NCBI RefSeq assembly: GCF_900105245.1
Contig: NZ_FNSZ01000002.1
Location: forward strand, 124,001 to 188,000
DNA from: Streptomyces sp. 1222.5
GTDB lineage: Bacteria; Actinomycetota; Actinomycetes; Streptomycetales; Streptomycetaceae
Length of the DNA: 64,000 bases
Direction: 5' to 3'
Shown here: in pieces, positions 42,474-52,300 of the stretch
How positions within the stretch are numbered: the first letter of the stretch is position 1
Layout: each line of letters begins with the position of its first letter
Position numbers and translations under genes: made by a program
The notes under the pieces: generated by a model
The model's database searches: none
What the model was told of the DNA's origin: nothing
The model's input: the letters and a program-made list of their open reading frames with translations, nothing else

Positions 42474-44836
42474 GGCCGGCTTCCTTCCCGCTCACCGGCC
42501 GGTCCGGCCTGCTCGTCCCGGTAGCGGATGCGCGGAATGCCCGGGGCACTGCTGTCCAAGCGGTAGGTCCCCACGGCCGGGTCGCCGGCGACCCAGAAGT
42601 GTCCGTCCAGATCGGTCCAGTCGCACAGCCCCGCGAGCTGCGCCGCGTAGGCGATGGCCCGCGGCGGTTCGAGGAAGCAGCCGAGCATCCTGACCCCGCC
42701 CAGCTCGGCCGCGCCGGTGAGAGCGGCCAGTGCCGGCAGCAGTCCGCCGAAACGCATGAGCTTGACGTTGACCCCGCCCGCGGTGCGGACCGCCCGCTCC
42801 GCCAGGCGCAGGGAGTCGATCCCCTCGTCGAGGACGAGTCTGGTGCCGGGCAGGGCGGCGCGGATCTCGGCGACGAGCTCCGGCTCCCGGGCCGGGTCTT
42901 CCAGGACGGCCGGTGCGAGTGCGGCGACCAGTGGGCGCAGGCGCTGCCAGCCGGCCCGGTCCCAACCGCCGTTGACGTCCAGGATCAGCGGCCCGCGCGC
43001 CCCGGTGAGGGCGCGCAGGATCTGCTCGTCGTCCGGCCCGCCCAGCTTGATCTTCAGGGGGCGGCCGTCGGCAGGTATCTCCGCACCGATCGGCACCGTG
43101 TGCAGCAGTTCGATCCGGCCGGGTTCGGGCAGGGAGAGCAGCTGCCACACCGGCAGCTCCGCGGTGCGAGCCGCACGGTCGAGGAAGGCCATCTCCACGA
43201 GCATGCGGGCGGGGGCGCCGGTGCCGTCGGCGGCGGCCCGTTCCAGCCGCCCGGCGAGCCACGCCACCGCGTCCGGGCCGGCCGGGGGAGTCTGCGCCGC
43301 CAGGGTGCGGGCGAGCCGTTCGGCTTCTGCCGCGATGGCGGGGCCGTCCTGACCGTAGCCGAGATCGGCGGCGATCTCGCCCTCGCCCAGCACCCGGCCG
43401 TCGGGGTCCGTGAGCATCAGCCGGACGATGTCGACCGAGCGGATCGTCATGTGGGAGATCCGGAAGGACTGGCTCAGCGGCTGCGACCGCAAGGTCACGC
43501 GGACCTGCGCGTCCGGTTCCCGGCCGGTCGGCGCCGGCACGGGCTCGGTGACGAACCGTACGGAGCCGACCAGGTCGCGGGCGAGCGCCGCGGCTTCCTC
43601 GGGCGTGTCGGCCCCGACGACCACGGCCCCCACCCGGTCCGCACCGCTGCGGTAGGAACCGATGACCTCACCCGGGGAGACGAGGAGTTCGGCGTGCAGC
43701 ACCGACGGGTGACCGCGCACCTCCTCCCATCCCTCGACCGAGACCAGCCGGCCGGGCGGCGGCGCGAAGTAGCGGGAGGCGGCGGCACGGACCGGTCCGG
43801 CGGGCAGCCGGGGTGCGCGGCCGAGGACATCGTCGTACACCAGCCCGTACAGCTCCAGTCCGGGCAGGGCGTGCGGCAGCATCCGGTGGATCCAGCCGCC
43901 GCCGATGCGGGCGTGCACCTCGCCGAGGACCACCCCGTCCGGGGTGAGCCAGAGCTCGACGTGGAACAGGCCGAGGCGCAGTCCCAGCGCGGTCAGCGCG
44001 GCGCAGACCTGCTCCTCGATCTCCTTGCGGCTGTCGTCTGCGAGGGGGGCCGGCAGGACGTGCCCGATCTCGACGAAGTACGGCGGCGCCAGCTTCTCCT
44101 TGGCGGTGACGGCCAGCACGTGCGGGGTGCCGTTCAGGAAGACGCCCTCCACGCTGTACTCGGTGCCGTCGACGAACTGCTCGACGAGGAAGGAGCGGTG
44201 CGGCTCGGGCAGCCCGGCCAGCGCGGCCGGCAGCTCATCGGCGTGGGTCACCTTGCGTACGCCCGCGCTGTCCGCGCCGTCGCGCGGCTTGACCACCCAC
44301 GGTCCGCTGCTGCGGGCGAGGAAGGCACGCGCCTGCTGTTCGTCGGCGCAGACCGCGACGGCCGGCTGCCGGAAGCCGGCCGCGGTGAGCGCCGCCCGGC
44401 AGGCGTCCTTGCTGCGGACCCGGCGGACGGCGTCTGGCGGGTTTCCCGGCACCCCGAGGGCGGCGGCCGTCTCGGCGACGGCCTGCTGGGCCATCTCCCG
44501 CACCCCGAACACGAGGTCGAACGGCGTGTCCCGAGCGGTCTGCCGGGCCCACTCGGCGGTGCCTGCCGCGTCCGTGAAGTCGACGGCGGACACGGCGTCG
44601 GCCCGCTGCCCGACCGCCCGGGTGGCGTCCAGGGTGTCGTTCCGGTTGACGACATGGGTGCGCAGGCCGCGGGCGCGTGCCTGGTCCAGGGCCTCGAGGG
44701 CGACGTCGATGCTGAGTGTCATCCCCCCGGCTCCGCCGACCAGGAGCAGGCTCGGCTGCCGTTCTCCCCGCGGCGCCGCCGCGGTCGGTGCGGCTGCCTC
44801 GGCGGCCCTCCCGGCCGCGGTGGTCTCAGTGGTCAC
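42470..44836 (-). CDS. ATP-grasp ligase fused to a dipeptide-epimerase-like enolase-superfamily domain
   Basis: This 788-residue protein has two parts. Residues 30-430 are an ATP-grasp carboxylate-amine ligase (WVVKPRDGADSAGV, VEQFVDGTEYSVEG, GLFHVELWLTPDGVVLGEVHARIGGG). Residues 450-770 belong to the enolase superfamily, L-Ala-D/L-Glu epimerase group, with the KxK base LKIKLGG, metal ligands in LDVNGGW, LEDP and LDEGID, and the second Lys in VNVKLMRFGG. All catalytic residues look intact. The natural reading is a bifunctional enzyme that joins two amino acids and epimerises the dipeptide. It overlaps the preceding ligase gene by 11 bp. Confidence 0.88.
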   Translation of the reverse strand: MTTETTAAGRAAEAAAPTAAAPRGERQPSLLLVGGAGGMTLSIDVALEALDQARARGLRTHVVNRNDTLDATRAVGQRADAVSAVDFTDAAGTAEWARQTARDTPFDLVFGVREMAQQAVAETAAALGVPGNPPDAVRRVRSKDACRAALTAAGFRQPAVAVCADEQQARAFLARSSGPWVVKPRDGADSAGVRKVTHADELPAALAGLPEPHRSFLVEQFVDGTEYSVEGVFLNGTPHVLAVTAKEKLAPPYFVEIGHVLPAPLADDSRKEIEEQVCAALTALGLRLGLFHVELWLTPDGVVLGEVHARIGGGWIHRMLPHALPGLELYGLVYDDVLGRAPRLPAGPVRAAASRYFAPPPGRLVSVEGWEEVRGHPSVLHAELLVSPGEVIGSYRSGADRVGAVVVGADTPEEAAALARDLVGSVRFVTEPVPAPTGREPDAQVRVTLRSQPLSQSFRISHMTIRSVDIVRLMLTDPDGRVLGEGEIAADLGYGQDGPAIAAEAERLARTLAAQTPPAGPDAVAWLAGRLERAAADGTGAPARMLVEMAFLDRAARTAELPVWQLLSLPEPGRIELLHTVPIGAEIPADGRPLKIKLGGPDDEQILRALTGARGPLILDVNGGWDRAGWQRLRPLVAALAPAVLEDPAREPELVAEIRAALPGTRLVLDEGIDSLRLAERAVRTAGGVNVKLMRFGGLLPALAALTGAAELGGVRMLGCFLEPPRAIAYAAQLAGLCDWTDLDGHFWVAGDPAVGTYRLDSSAPGIPRIRYRDEQAGPAGEREGSRP

Positions 44837-46112
44837 GGTCGGCCTCCGGATTTCCCCGCAGCCGGTACACGCGGTCCTTCAGCTCCTGGATCCGGGCGTA
44901 GTCCCGCTCCAGCGCCTCGGGCGACTCGTTGGCCGTGTGCACGACCAGGGTGGCGGTGTACAGGTCGACGGTCGGGCGGATGCGGCTGCCCGGAGCGAGC
45001 TTGGGGGTCAGCAGGCGCACGGACTCCAGGGCCTCGATCTCCGCGATCACCTGCTCGTCCAGGCTGTCGACGACCCCGTTGAGTTCGGTCGCGGTGAAGA
45101 CCAGGCTGGCCTCGCGCAGTTTCCGGTAGGTGCGCGAGGCGTACCGGTCCACGAACTCCTCGGGCCTGCTGTAGGCGAGAGCCGTGAGGTCGGCCTGGTT
45201 GGCGCCGAGGCACAGGTCGTGGAAGTCGGGGACCACGCCTCCGGTGAGCCGGGCGCCGATCTCGACCAGGGTGGGGCCCTGGGGTGTGACGATGACCTCG
45301 GCGTGCGTGGGGCCGAAGCGGAGGCCGAGCGCGTCGAGCACCTCGTGCATGTACGCGATGATCTCGGGCGCCGGGCTGCTGTCCGGCGGGGTGATGGAGT
45401 CCCGGTCGTAGATGCGGTGGGTGCCGCGCAGCCGCTTGCGGTACTGCCAGATGCCGCACGCGTGGCGCCGGCCGTCGTAGGAGACGAAGTCGACCATGTA
45501 TTCCTCGCCCTGGAGGAACGACTGGATCAGCACCTCGTCGTTGGTCTCGCCGAAGATGTTCCGGGTGCCCAGCACCGCCTCGGCGGCCTTGCGGACGTCC
45601 CCGGGGCCGTGGCAGATGGCGACCCCGTCGGTTGCGGCCGAGGACAGCGGTTTGACCACGACCGGATACGTGCAGCGGCTCTCGGCCCACTCGACCAGGG
45701 CTTCAGCACTGTCGCTCTTGAACTGGTCCGCGCAGCGCACCCCGGCGCGGCGGAGCGTTTCGATCATCTCGAACTTGTCCCGGCGGGCCCGGGACAGCGC
45801 CGTGCCGTTGCCCGGAAGGGCGAGCCGCTCGGACAGGTCGTCGGCGAGCTTGACACCGGGCTCCTGGCCGGCCACCACGCACAGCGGGTCGTACTGCTCC
45901 AGTCGCGCGGCCGTCTCCTCCGGCGTTCCGTAGGGGAGGACGGCGCGGTAGGCCGTCAGATCCGGCGGCCGCATGGAGGTCATCAGTTGGGGCGTGCTCT
46001 GGACGTGAACCACGTCCACACCACATCTGGCAAACGCGGGTGGCAAGTGATTGCCAGTGGTGTACGCGTCCACCAAAACCGCGACTGGGCGGCTATTTTG
46101 CAGGCTAGTCAT
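44826..46112 (-). CDS. ATP-grasp amino acid ligase
   Basis: This 428-residue ATP-grasp protein is homologous to the first half of the 870-residue tandem ligase at 55079 (shared AGQEPGV.LAD.LSERL, NGTALS.ARRDK.EM, YPVVVKPLSSA.TD, VLIQSFLQGEEYMVD, HAEVIVTP.GP.LVEIGARL). It probably forms an amide between amino acids, as BacD and DdaF do. ATG 46112 has AGGTGGAG upstream. It is the first gene of the eight-gene leftward operon, behind a TTGCCA-type operator. Codons 19-24 also contain TGGCAA-GTGA-TTGCCA. Confidence 0.9.
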   Translation of the reverse strand: MTSLQNSRPVAVLVDAYTTGNHLPPAFARCGVDVVHVQSTPQLMTSMRPPDLTAYRAVLPYGTPEETAARLEQYDPLCVVAGQEPGVKLADDLSERLALPGNGTALSRARRDKFEMIETLRRAGVRCADQFKSDSAEALVEWAESRCTYPVVVKPLSSAATDGVAICHGPGDVRKAAEAVLGTRNIFGETNDEVLIQSFLQGEEYMVDFVSYDGRRHACGIWQYRKRLRGTHRIYDRDSITPPDSSPAPEIIAYMHEVLDALGLRFGPTHAEVIVTPQGPTLVEIGARLTGGVVPDFHDLCLGANQADLTALAYSRPEEFVDRYASRTYRKLREASLVFTATELNGVVDSLDEQVIAEIEALESVRLLTPKLAPGSRIRPTVDLYTATLVVHTANESPEALERDYARIQELKDRVYRLRGNPEADRDH

Positions 46113-46186
46113 GACTCCACCTCGGGCGTATGAGGGGTGGTCGGCGACCGCACGGACGGCGCGCCTTTCCAACACGAGGCATGACA

Positions 46187-46251
46187 TTGCCACAGCAGAT
46201 TGAATTTTGGCAACAAGTTGTCGATTTGGTGGATGATCAGGCAACATTGCC
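46187..46251. promoter_or_regulatory. TTGCCA/TGGCAA operator before the leftward ligase operon
   Basis: TTGCCA (46187-46192) and TGGCAA (46208-46213) face each other; GGCAA-CA-TTGCC follows at 46240-46251. The same half-sites recur at 47671-47753 and 54705-54763. Confidence 0.6.
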
Positions 46252-46272
46252 GGGGCGGTCCGGAAAAGCAGA

Positions 46273-46301
46273 AACGGCCTCCGGCAGTGCCGGAGGCCGT
46301 T
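46273..46301 (-). terminator. Terminator hairpin of the HTH/TPR gene
   Basis: AACGGCCTCCGGCA and its complement TGCCGGAGGCCGTT flank one G. The hairpin lies 22-50 bp after the stop at 46323 on the minus strand. Confidence 0.7.
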
Positions 46302-46322
46302 CGGTGGGGGACCGGGGTCAGG

Positions 46323-47555
46323 TCAAGCGCTCTGCCCGGACGGCTTGTTGCGCACCTGGACCAATGTCTCGGCCGCGATGCGCCAGATGTCGGCCGCCAG
46401 ATCGATGTTGGAGGTCTCGTGGGCCTGCTGTGCCAGCCGGTGCATCCCGCGCAGGCCCTCCTCCTCGTTCCCCTCGGCGATGCGCAGCCGGTTGTCGAGC
46501 ACGTCCACCTGCACGCGGTCCCGGTGGGTCAGGCGCAGGGAGGTGCGGTCGAGTTGGCCGAGCAGCGCGCGGGCGTCCATGTACCGGCCCTCATGGAACG
46601 CCAGATTCGCCTTGAGGAACGTCAACTCCTGTTCCAGCATGGGTGATCTGGCGAACGGCAGACCGGCTTCGATGGCCTCGATGCAGCGCTGGGCGGCGTC
46701 CGGGTCGGCCGGGGTGTTCAGCAGGTGCAGCCGCGCCGAGGCGACCCGCAGCCGCAGCCACAGGACGAGGTTCTCGCTGCTCTGGAACTCCTCGAGGGCG
46801 CGGCCGAGCAAGGCTTGTGCCGCCGCCAGGTCGCCTTGCCGCACCCGCACGGCCGCGACCGTCCAGACCGCCTCGGCCCACAGTGTGTCGGAGCGTCCCT
46901 CGACCAGGGTCAGCAGTTCCTCACCGTGGGCGCAGGCGTCCGGCAGCCGGCCCCCTTCCGTCTCCACGGAGATCAGGGCCAGCAGGTTGAGGGCCAGGTC
47001 GGAGGTGCTGAGTTCGTTGTCCCTGGCCAGCAGGTGCGCTCGCGTGGCCATGTCGGTCGCCCGGGCGATCTCGCCGGAGGACCTGAGGCAGCGGGCGAGT
47101 TGGGTCATCGCCCTGACCCGGAGTGCGGGCACGCCCGTGGCCTCGCCGAGTTCGACGAGTTCCTCCAGGTGCGCCAGCTCATGGGCGTGCTCGCCGCTAC
47201 GGCGCTTGCGCTGGGCCAGCAGCCACAGGGTCTGCCAGCGCAGCAGCACGTTGCTGCCGTCGTCCGCGGCCAGTGCCGACTCCAGCGCCTCCGTGTTCTC
47301 GTCCGACTCGGCGGAGACGGCGACGGTGAAGGCGTGGGCGAGCGATGCGACTCGCTGTTCCTCGAACTCGGCTGCTCCCACTCCGAGTTGTTTCATCAGG
47401 TACTCGGTGGCGCGCGCCGTGGGTCTTCTCGCGCCTGACTCCAGGCGTGAGAGATAGCCGGTGGACATGTCGTCCCCGGCGAGGACGGCTTGGGACAGGC
47501 CCCGCTCGATCCTCAACTGCTTCAGGCGGCGCCCGAAGTATGGCTGCTCCAGCAT
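46323..47555 (-). CDS. XRE-type HTH regulator with helical (TPR-like) C-terminal domain; candidate peptide receptor
   Basis: This 410-residue protein has an N-terminal HTH_3 domain (FGRRLKQLRIERGLSQAVLAGDDMSTGYLSRLESGARRPT). About 330 residues of paired helices with TPR-like spacing follow (ALRVRAMTQLARCLRSSGEIARATDMATRA, LNLLALISVETEGGRLPDACAHGEEL, ANLAFHEGRYMDARALLGQLDR). This layout matches RRNPP receptors and similar actinobacterial regulators. ATG 47555 gives the HTH a natural N-terminus; longer in-frame starts reach 47690. It is flanked by TTGCCA-type inverted repeats, including its own promoter, so autoregulation is likely. Confidence 0.85.
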   Translation of the reverse strand: MLEQPYFGRRLKQLRIERGLSQAVLAGDDMSTGYLSRLESGARRPTARATEYLMKQLGVGAAEFEEQRVASLAHAFTVAVSAESDENTEALESALAADDGSNVLLRWQTLWLLAQRKRRSGEHAHELAHLEELVELGEATGVPALRVRAMTQLARCLRSSGEIARATDMATRAHLLARDNELSTSDLALNLLALISVETEGGRLPDACAHGEELLTLVEGRSDTLWAEAVWTVAAVRVRQGDLAAAQALLGRALEEFQSSENLVLWLRLRVASARLHLLNTPADPDAAQRCIEAIEAGLPFARSPMLEQELTFLKANLAFHEGRYMDARALLGQLDRTSLRLTHRDRVQVDVLDNRLRIAEGNEEEGLRGMHRLAQQAHETSNIDLAADIWRIAAETLVQVRNKPSGQSA

Positions 47556-47670
47556 GAATCGCCCCAGATGTCTTGCGAGACCAAGCGGATCGGGACTCCG
47601 GCCGTGCCTTGTGGGCTCACCAGCCTTTCCACGTCTTTCCTTACGGAATGCTAGCCCCGCCACCTCGCCT

Positions 47671-47753
47671 TGGCAAATGGAACACTCCATTCACGCCAAG
47701 TGATCTCACGGATACGGTAGTTAGTTGCCAGAAGAGCTTGGCAAGTATTGCCA
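47671..47753. promoter_or_regulatory. TTGCCA/TGGCAA operator between the HTH regulator and the MFS exporter
   Basis: TGGCAA at 47671-47676, TTGCCA at 47725-47730, TGGCAA at 47739-47744 and TTGCCA at 47748-47753. The dyad TTGCCA-N8-TGGCAA (47725-47744) is perfect. It lies in the divergent promoter region, so one bound protein could control both directions. Confidence 0.7.
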
Positions 47754-47873
47754 ATCAGGGGTCGCTCCACTAGCCTCCACCTGCGGCAAGTGTTCCCCGC
47801 CCCAAGCGCGGGAGACCTTACCGGAGCATTTCACCGAGCCAAGCCATGCAGGCCCCACCCAGGGAGCCCCACC

Positions 47874-49124
47874 TTGCCCGCTTCGCCCCCCGCCTCCCGC
47901 AGCGGTGTTCCCGGCACCGGTCTTGCCCGAGTTTCCGCCCCGCGCGTGAACGTTCTGGCCATGGCAATCGCCGGCGCGGTCACTGTTGCCAACATCTACT
48001 TCCCGCAGCCCCTGCTGGAAGCCATCGCGCACGGTCTCGGTGTATCCGAGAACAGCGCGGGGCTGATCGCCTCCGCCGCGCAGATCGGCTACGCGATCGG
48101 CATCCTGCTCATCGTGCCGCTCACCGACACCGCCCGGCTCCGCCGGCTGGTGTTCGTGCTGCTGGCCGTGACCTGCGCCGGCCTGCTCGTCGCGGCGATG
48201 GCGCCGAACCTGGCCACCCTCACCGTCGCGACCCTGGCCGTCTCCACGGCCACCGTGCTGCCGCAGATCATCACCCCGACGGCCGCCGCGCTCGCCGGCC
48301 CGGACCGCAGCGGACATGTCGTCGGGCTCGTCGGTCTCGGCCTCACCCTGGGCTCCACACTCTCGCGCACGGTCTCCGGGGCGGTGTCGGACGCCACCGG
48401 CAACTGGCGCGCGGCGTACCTGCTCGCGGCGGTGCTGACCGGCGCGCTCCTGCTGTTCCTGCCGCGCTGCATGCCTGAGCGGCTGCACCGGGAGGGCGCC
48501 ACCCCGCTGCCGTACGCCAAACTCCTGGGCAGTCTTCCCGGCCTGCTCGCCGCCCACCGGGAAGTGCGGCTGTCCGCCTTCCTCGGGGCGACCGTCTTCG
48601 CCGCCTTCAGCACCTTCTGGGCGGTGCTCTCCTTCCACTTGGCCGAACCGCCATTCCGTCAGGGGCCCGCCTTCGCCGGCCTGTTCAGCCTCTACACGCT
48701 GCCCGCCGCACTGCTGTCCGCGTACGCCGGGCGACTCAACGACCGGCACGGACCGACCACGGTCAACATCTGTGCGCTGGGCTGCATCGGAGTGTCGTTC
48801 GCACTGTTCGGACTCCTCGGCGACTCGATGGCCGCGCTGGTGGTCGGCAGCAACCTGCTGACCCTGGGCACCAGTGCCAGCCAAGTCGCCAACCAGGCAA
48901 GGCTGTTCGTGCTGGGCGGCGACACCGCCGCGCGACTGAACACGATCTTCATGCTGTCGTCCTTCGCCGGCGGTGCCGTCGGCTCCCTGTCCGCCGCCGC
49001 CATCTATGACACCCACGGCTGGACCGGCATGGTGCTCGTGGGGACCGCCTTCCTCGTGCTGACCGCCGGTGCGCTCGGCCAGGGCCTGCTGGGGCGAACC
49101 AGGGCCGGCAGCCGCTCCGCTTGA
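47874..49124 (+). CDS. MFS transporter, DHA1 type (first exporter)
   Basis: This 416-residue protein with 12 predicted membrane helices resembles YnfM/DHA1 exporters (AGAVTVANIYFPQPLLEAIAHGLGVSENSAGL; the cytoplasmic loop DTARLRRLVF). The TTG at 47874 is chosen because AGGGAG lies seven bases upstream; a GTG at 47946 would cut the N-terminus. It probably exports the product. It precedes the PKS by about 230 bp on the same strand and follows a TTGCCA-type operator. Confidence 0.85.
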   Translation: MPASPPASRSGVPGTGLARVSAPRVNVLAMAIAGAVTVANIYFPQPLLEAIAHGLGVSENSAGLIASAAQIGYAIGILLIVPLTDTARLRRLVFVLLAVTCAGLLVAAMAPNLATLTVATLAVSTATVLPQIITPTAAALAGPDRSGHVVGLVGLGLTLGSTLSRTVSGAVSDATGNWRAAYLLAAVLTGALLLFLPRCMPERLHREGATPLPYAKLLGSLPGLLAAHREVRLSAFLGATVFAAFSTFWAVLSFHLAEPPFRQGPAFAGLFSLYTLPAALLSAYAGRLNDRHGPTTVNICALGCIGVSFALFGLLGDSMAALVVGSNLLTLGTSASQVANQARLFVLGGDTAARLNTIFMLSSFAGGAVGSLSAAAIYDTHGWTGMVLVGTAFLVLTAGALGQGLLGRTRAGSRSA

Positions 49125-49253
49125 TCCCATCCGCTTGATCTCATCCGCGCGGACACCACCGTCCGCGCCTCGTCCGTCAGGGCACCGAACCGCCACGCCG
49201 GCCTGCGAGCCGGTCATCCGGGGCGCCCGAACCAGCACTTCGTTGGGGGAAAT

Positions 49254-49358
49254 ATGAGGACATCCGTCACCGACCGACGCGCGCCCGCGTCGCCGCAACC
49301 ACCGGCGGCCGCGCCGCACGACGCCGACCAGCCGGGCACCGGGGGGTCCGCGACATGA
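49254..49358 (+). CDS. 34-residue ORF translationally coupled to the PKS
   Basis: The ATG at 49254 follows GGGGGAA. The encoded peptide is MRTSVTDRRAPASPQPPAAA and 14 more residues ending GGSAT. Its TGA overlaps the PKS ATG (ATGA), so ribosomes reading it would restart on the PKS. It may be only a translational leader; it shows no core or signal-peptide features. Confidence 0.5.
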   Translation: MRTSVTDRRAPASPQPPAAAPHDADQPGTGGSAT

Positions 49359-52300
49359 CACGCGACCGCTCCCTGGACATCGCCGTCACCGGCATGGCCG
49401 CCCGGTTCCCCGGCGCGGACGACATCGACCAGTGGTGGTCGGCGCTTCAGGCTGGCCGGGTGCTGACCACCCGTCTGGACAGATCCGAGCTTCTCGCCGC
49501 CGGGGTGGCACCCGACCTGGCCGACGACCCCGCCTACGTTCCGGTCCGCGGCCTGCTGCCCGACGCCGACCGCTTCGAGCACGAGCTGTTCCGGATCGCC
49601 CCGCGCGACGCGGAGCTGATGGACCCGCAGGCGCGCCTCATGCTCGAGACCGCCTGGGCGGCCCTGGAGGACGCCGGCGTCGGCCCGCTGGATGCCCGGA
49701 CCACCACCGGTGTCTACGCCTCGGCCAGCGGTAGCGCCTACCTGCGCCGCATGCTCGGCGGCGGGGGACTCACCCCCGAGGCCCTCGAACAGGCACTGCG
49801 CGGCACCGAACCGGACTACCTGGCCACCCGGATCGCCTACAAGCTCGGACTGACCGGACCGGCCTTGACCGTGCAGACGGCCTGCTCGTCCTCCCTCGTC
49901 GCCGTGCACATGGCCGTCCAGGCGCTGCTCAACGGCGACTGCGACCAGGCCGTGGTGGTGGCCGCGGGGGTCGACTTCCCACAGGCCGGACACCTGTACG
50001 TGCCGGGCGGCATCCTCTCGGCCTCCGGTGTCTGCCGGCCGTTCGACGCGGGGGCGGACGGCGCGCTCGCAGGTTCCGGTGTGGCGTGCGTGGTGCTGCG
50101 ACCGCTGGCTGACGCCCTGGACGCCGGTGGCGCACGGCCGCACGGCGTCATCCTCGGCACGGCGATCAACAACGACGGCTCGGACAAGGCCGGGTACAAC
50201 GCCCCGTCCGCACGCGGCCAGGAGGCCGTGATCCGTGCGGCCCTGCACAGCGCCGACATCGAGGCGTCCTCCCTGGGCTACCTCGAGGCGCACGCCACGG
50301 GGACGCGGGTCGGCGACCCGATCGAGTGGTCGGCCGCCACGGCCGCCCTGGCCGGACTGGGCGCCCGGCCCGGACAGGTGGCCGTCGGAGCGGTGAAGGC
50401 CAACATCGGTCATCTGGACGCCGCGGCCGGCCTGGCCTCGCTGATCAAGGCGCTGATGGTGGTGAAGGAGGCAGTGGTGCCGCCCGTCGCCGGATTCAGC
50501 GAGCTGAATCCACTGCTGGAGACCGAGGGGTCCCCACTGCGCGTGCCCACCGAAGCACGCCCGTGGGCCGGCCCGGGCCCCCGGCGCGCCGGGGTCAGCT
50601 CGTTCGGCATCGGCGGCACGAACGCCCATGTCGTCATCGAGCAGGCACCGGAGACCGTCGCCGTGCCCAGGGCCGAGGAGCGAGAGCGACTGGTGGTGCT
50701 GTCGGCGGCGACGCCCGCCGCCCTCGACCGGTCGGCCGCCCGGCTGTCGGCCCGCCTGTCCCAGGCCGACGCGGACCTGGCCGACGTGGCGCACACCCTG
50801 GCCGCCGGACGAACCCACCTGCCGTGGCGGCTGGCGGTGACCGGCCGCACGGGCGCCGAAGTCGCCGCACGGCTCGCGCAGAGCACGGACCTGGTGCGCG
50901 GCAGCCGGCCCGCCGGGGGAGGCGGCCCGGTGGTGTTCCTGCTGCCGGGACAGGGCGCGCAGTACCCGGGCATGGCCGTGCCGCTCGCCGCGTCCCTGCC
51001 CGGCTTCTCCCAGGCCCTCGAAACCTGCCTGGAGGCCTTCGAACCCGAGCAGGCGGCCACGCTGCGCCGCGCGGTGACGGACCCCGCCTTTCCTGCAGCG
51101 GAACTGGAGGCGACGGAACTCGCCCAGCCCGCGCTCTTCGCCGTCGAGTACGCGGCGGCCACGGCCCTGACCGGGCTCGGCCTCACTCCGGCCGCGCTCG
51201 TCGGGCACAGCCTCGGGGAGATCACCGCGGCCTGCCTCGCCGGGGTGCTCGATCTGCCCGACGCCGCCCGGCTGGTCAGCGCCCGCGGCCGGGCCATGCA
51301 GAGCTGCCCGCCCGGCGCGATGCTCGCCCTGAACTGCGGTGAGGACGAGGCCGGAAAGCTGATGGCGGAGTACGGCACCGCACTCGACCTCGCCGCGGTC
51401 AACGGCCCGGACGCCTGCGTCGTGGCGGGACCGGTCGACACCGTCGAGGCGTTCCGCTCCTGGCTCGGGGGCAGGATCACCACCCGGCGCCTCGCGACCG
51501 GACACGCCTTCCACTCCGCGCTGATCGAGCCCGCTGTGCCGCACCTGCTGGAAGCGCTCAGTGCCGTACGGCTCGCGCCCCCGAAGGTGCCGATCGCTGC
51601 GAACGTCACCGGCCGGCTCCTGCCCGCCGGGGCACGGATCGAGGCGGGCATGTTCGCCGAGCAGGCCCGGGGCACGGTCCGCTTCCAGGAGGCGCTCGCC
51701 TCGGTCGCCGAGGCCTACCCGGACGCCGTGGCCGTCGAGGTCGGCCCCGGGCGGGCCCTGGCCGCACTGGCGGAGTCCGCCGGGCTGAAGGCCGTCCCGC
51801 TGTCCGCCGCACGCGCCGCGGACATGCCCGCCGACGGACCGCTCACCGCCCTGGCCGAACTGTGGACGCTGGGCAGGCCGGTCGACCCGGCGGAACTGTC
51901 CACCGAGGGGCGTCTGCTGCACCTGCCCGGCCACCCCTTCGCCGGCCCCCGCCTGCTCGCACCGGAGGCTCTGCCCGCCACCCCGGCAGCGGCACCCTGC
52001 CCCCAGGCACCGGCGCGCACCGGGACACGACCGGACGGCTCCGATGCGGTGACCGGGAGTGTGCCGGTGGGTGCGCGGGAGGCTGTGGCGGCTGCGTGGG
52101 CTGTTCATCTGGGGCGTTCGGGTCTGGGTGAGGAGGCGGATTTCTTCGATCTGGGGGGTGATTCGCTGTCGGTCACGCGGGTGGCTGCGCAGGTGGGCCG
52201 GGAGTTGGGTGTTGATGTCCCGGTCCGGGACCTGCTGGCGGCGCGTACGTTCGGTGGGCACATCCGTGTCGTCGGGGACCTGCTGGCGGGGAGTGTGCCG

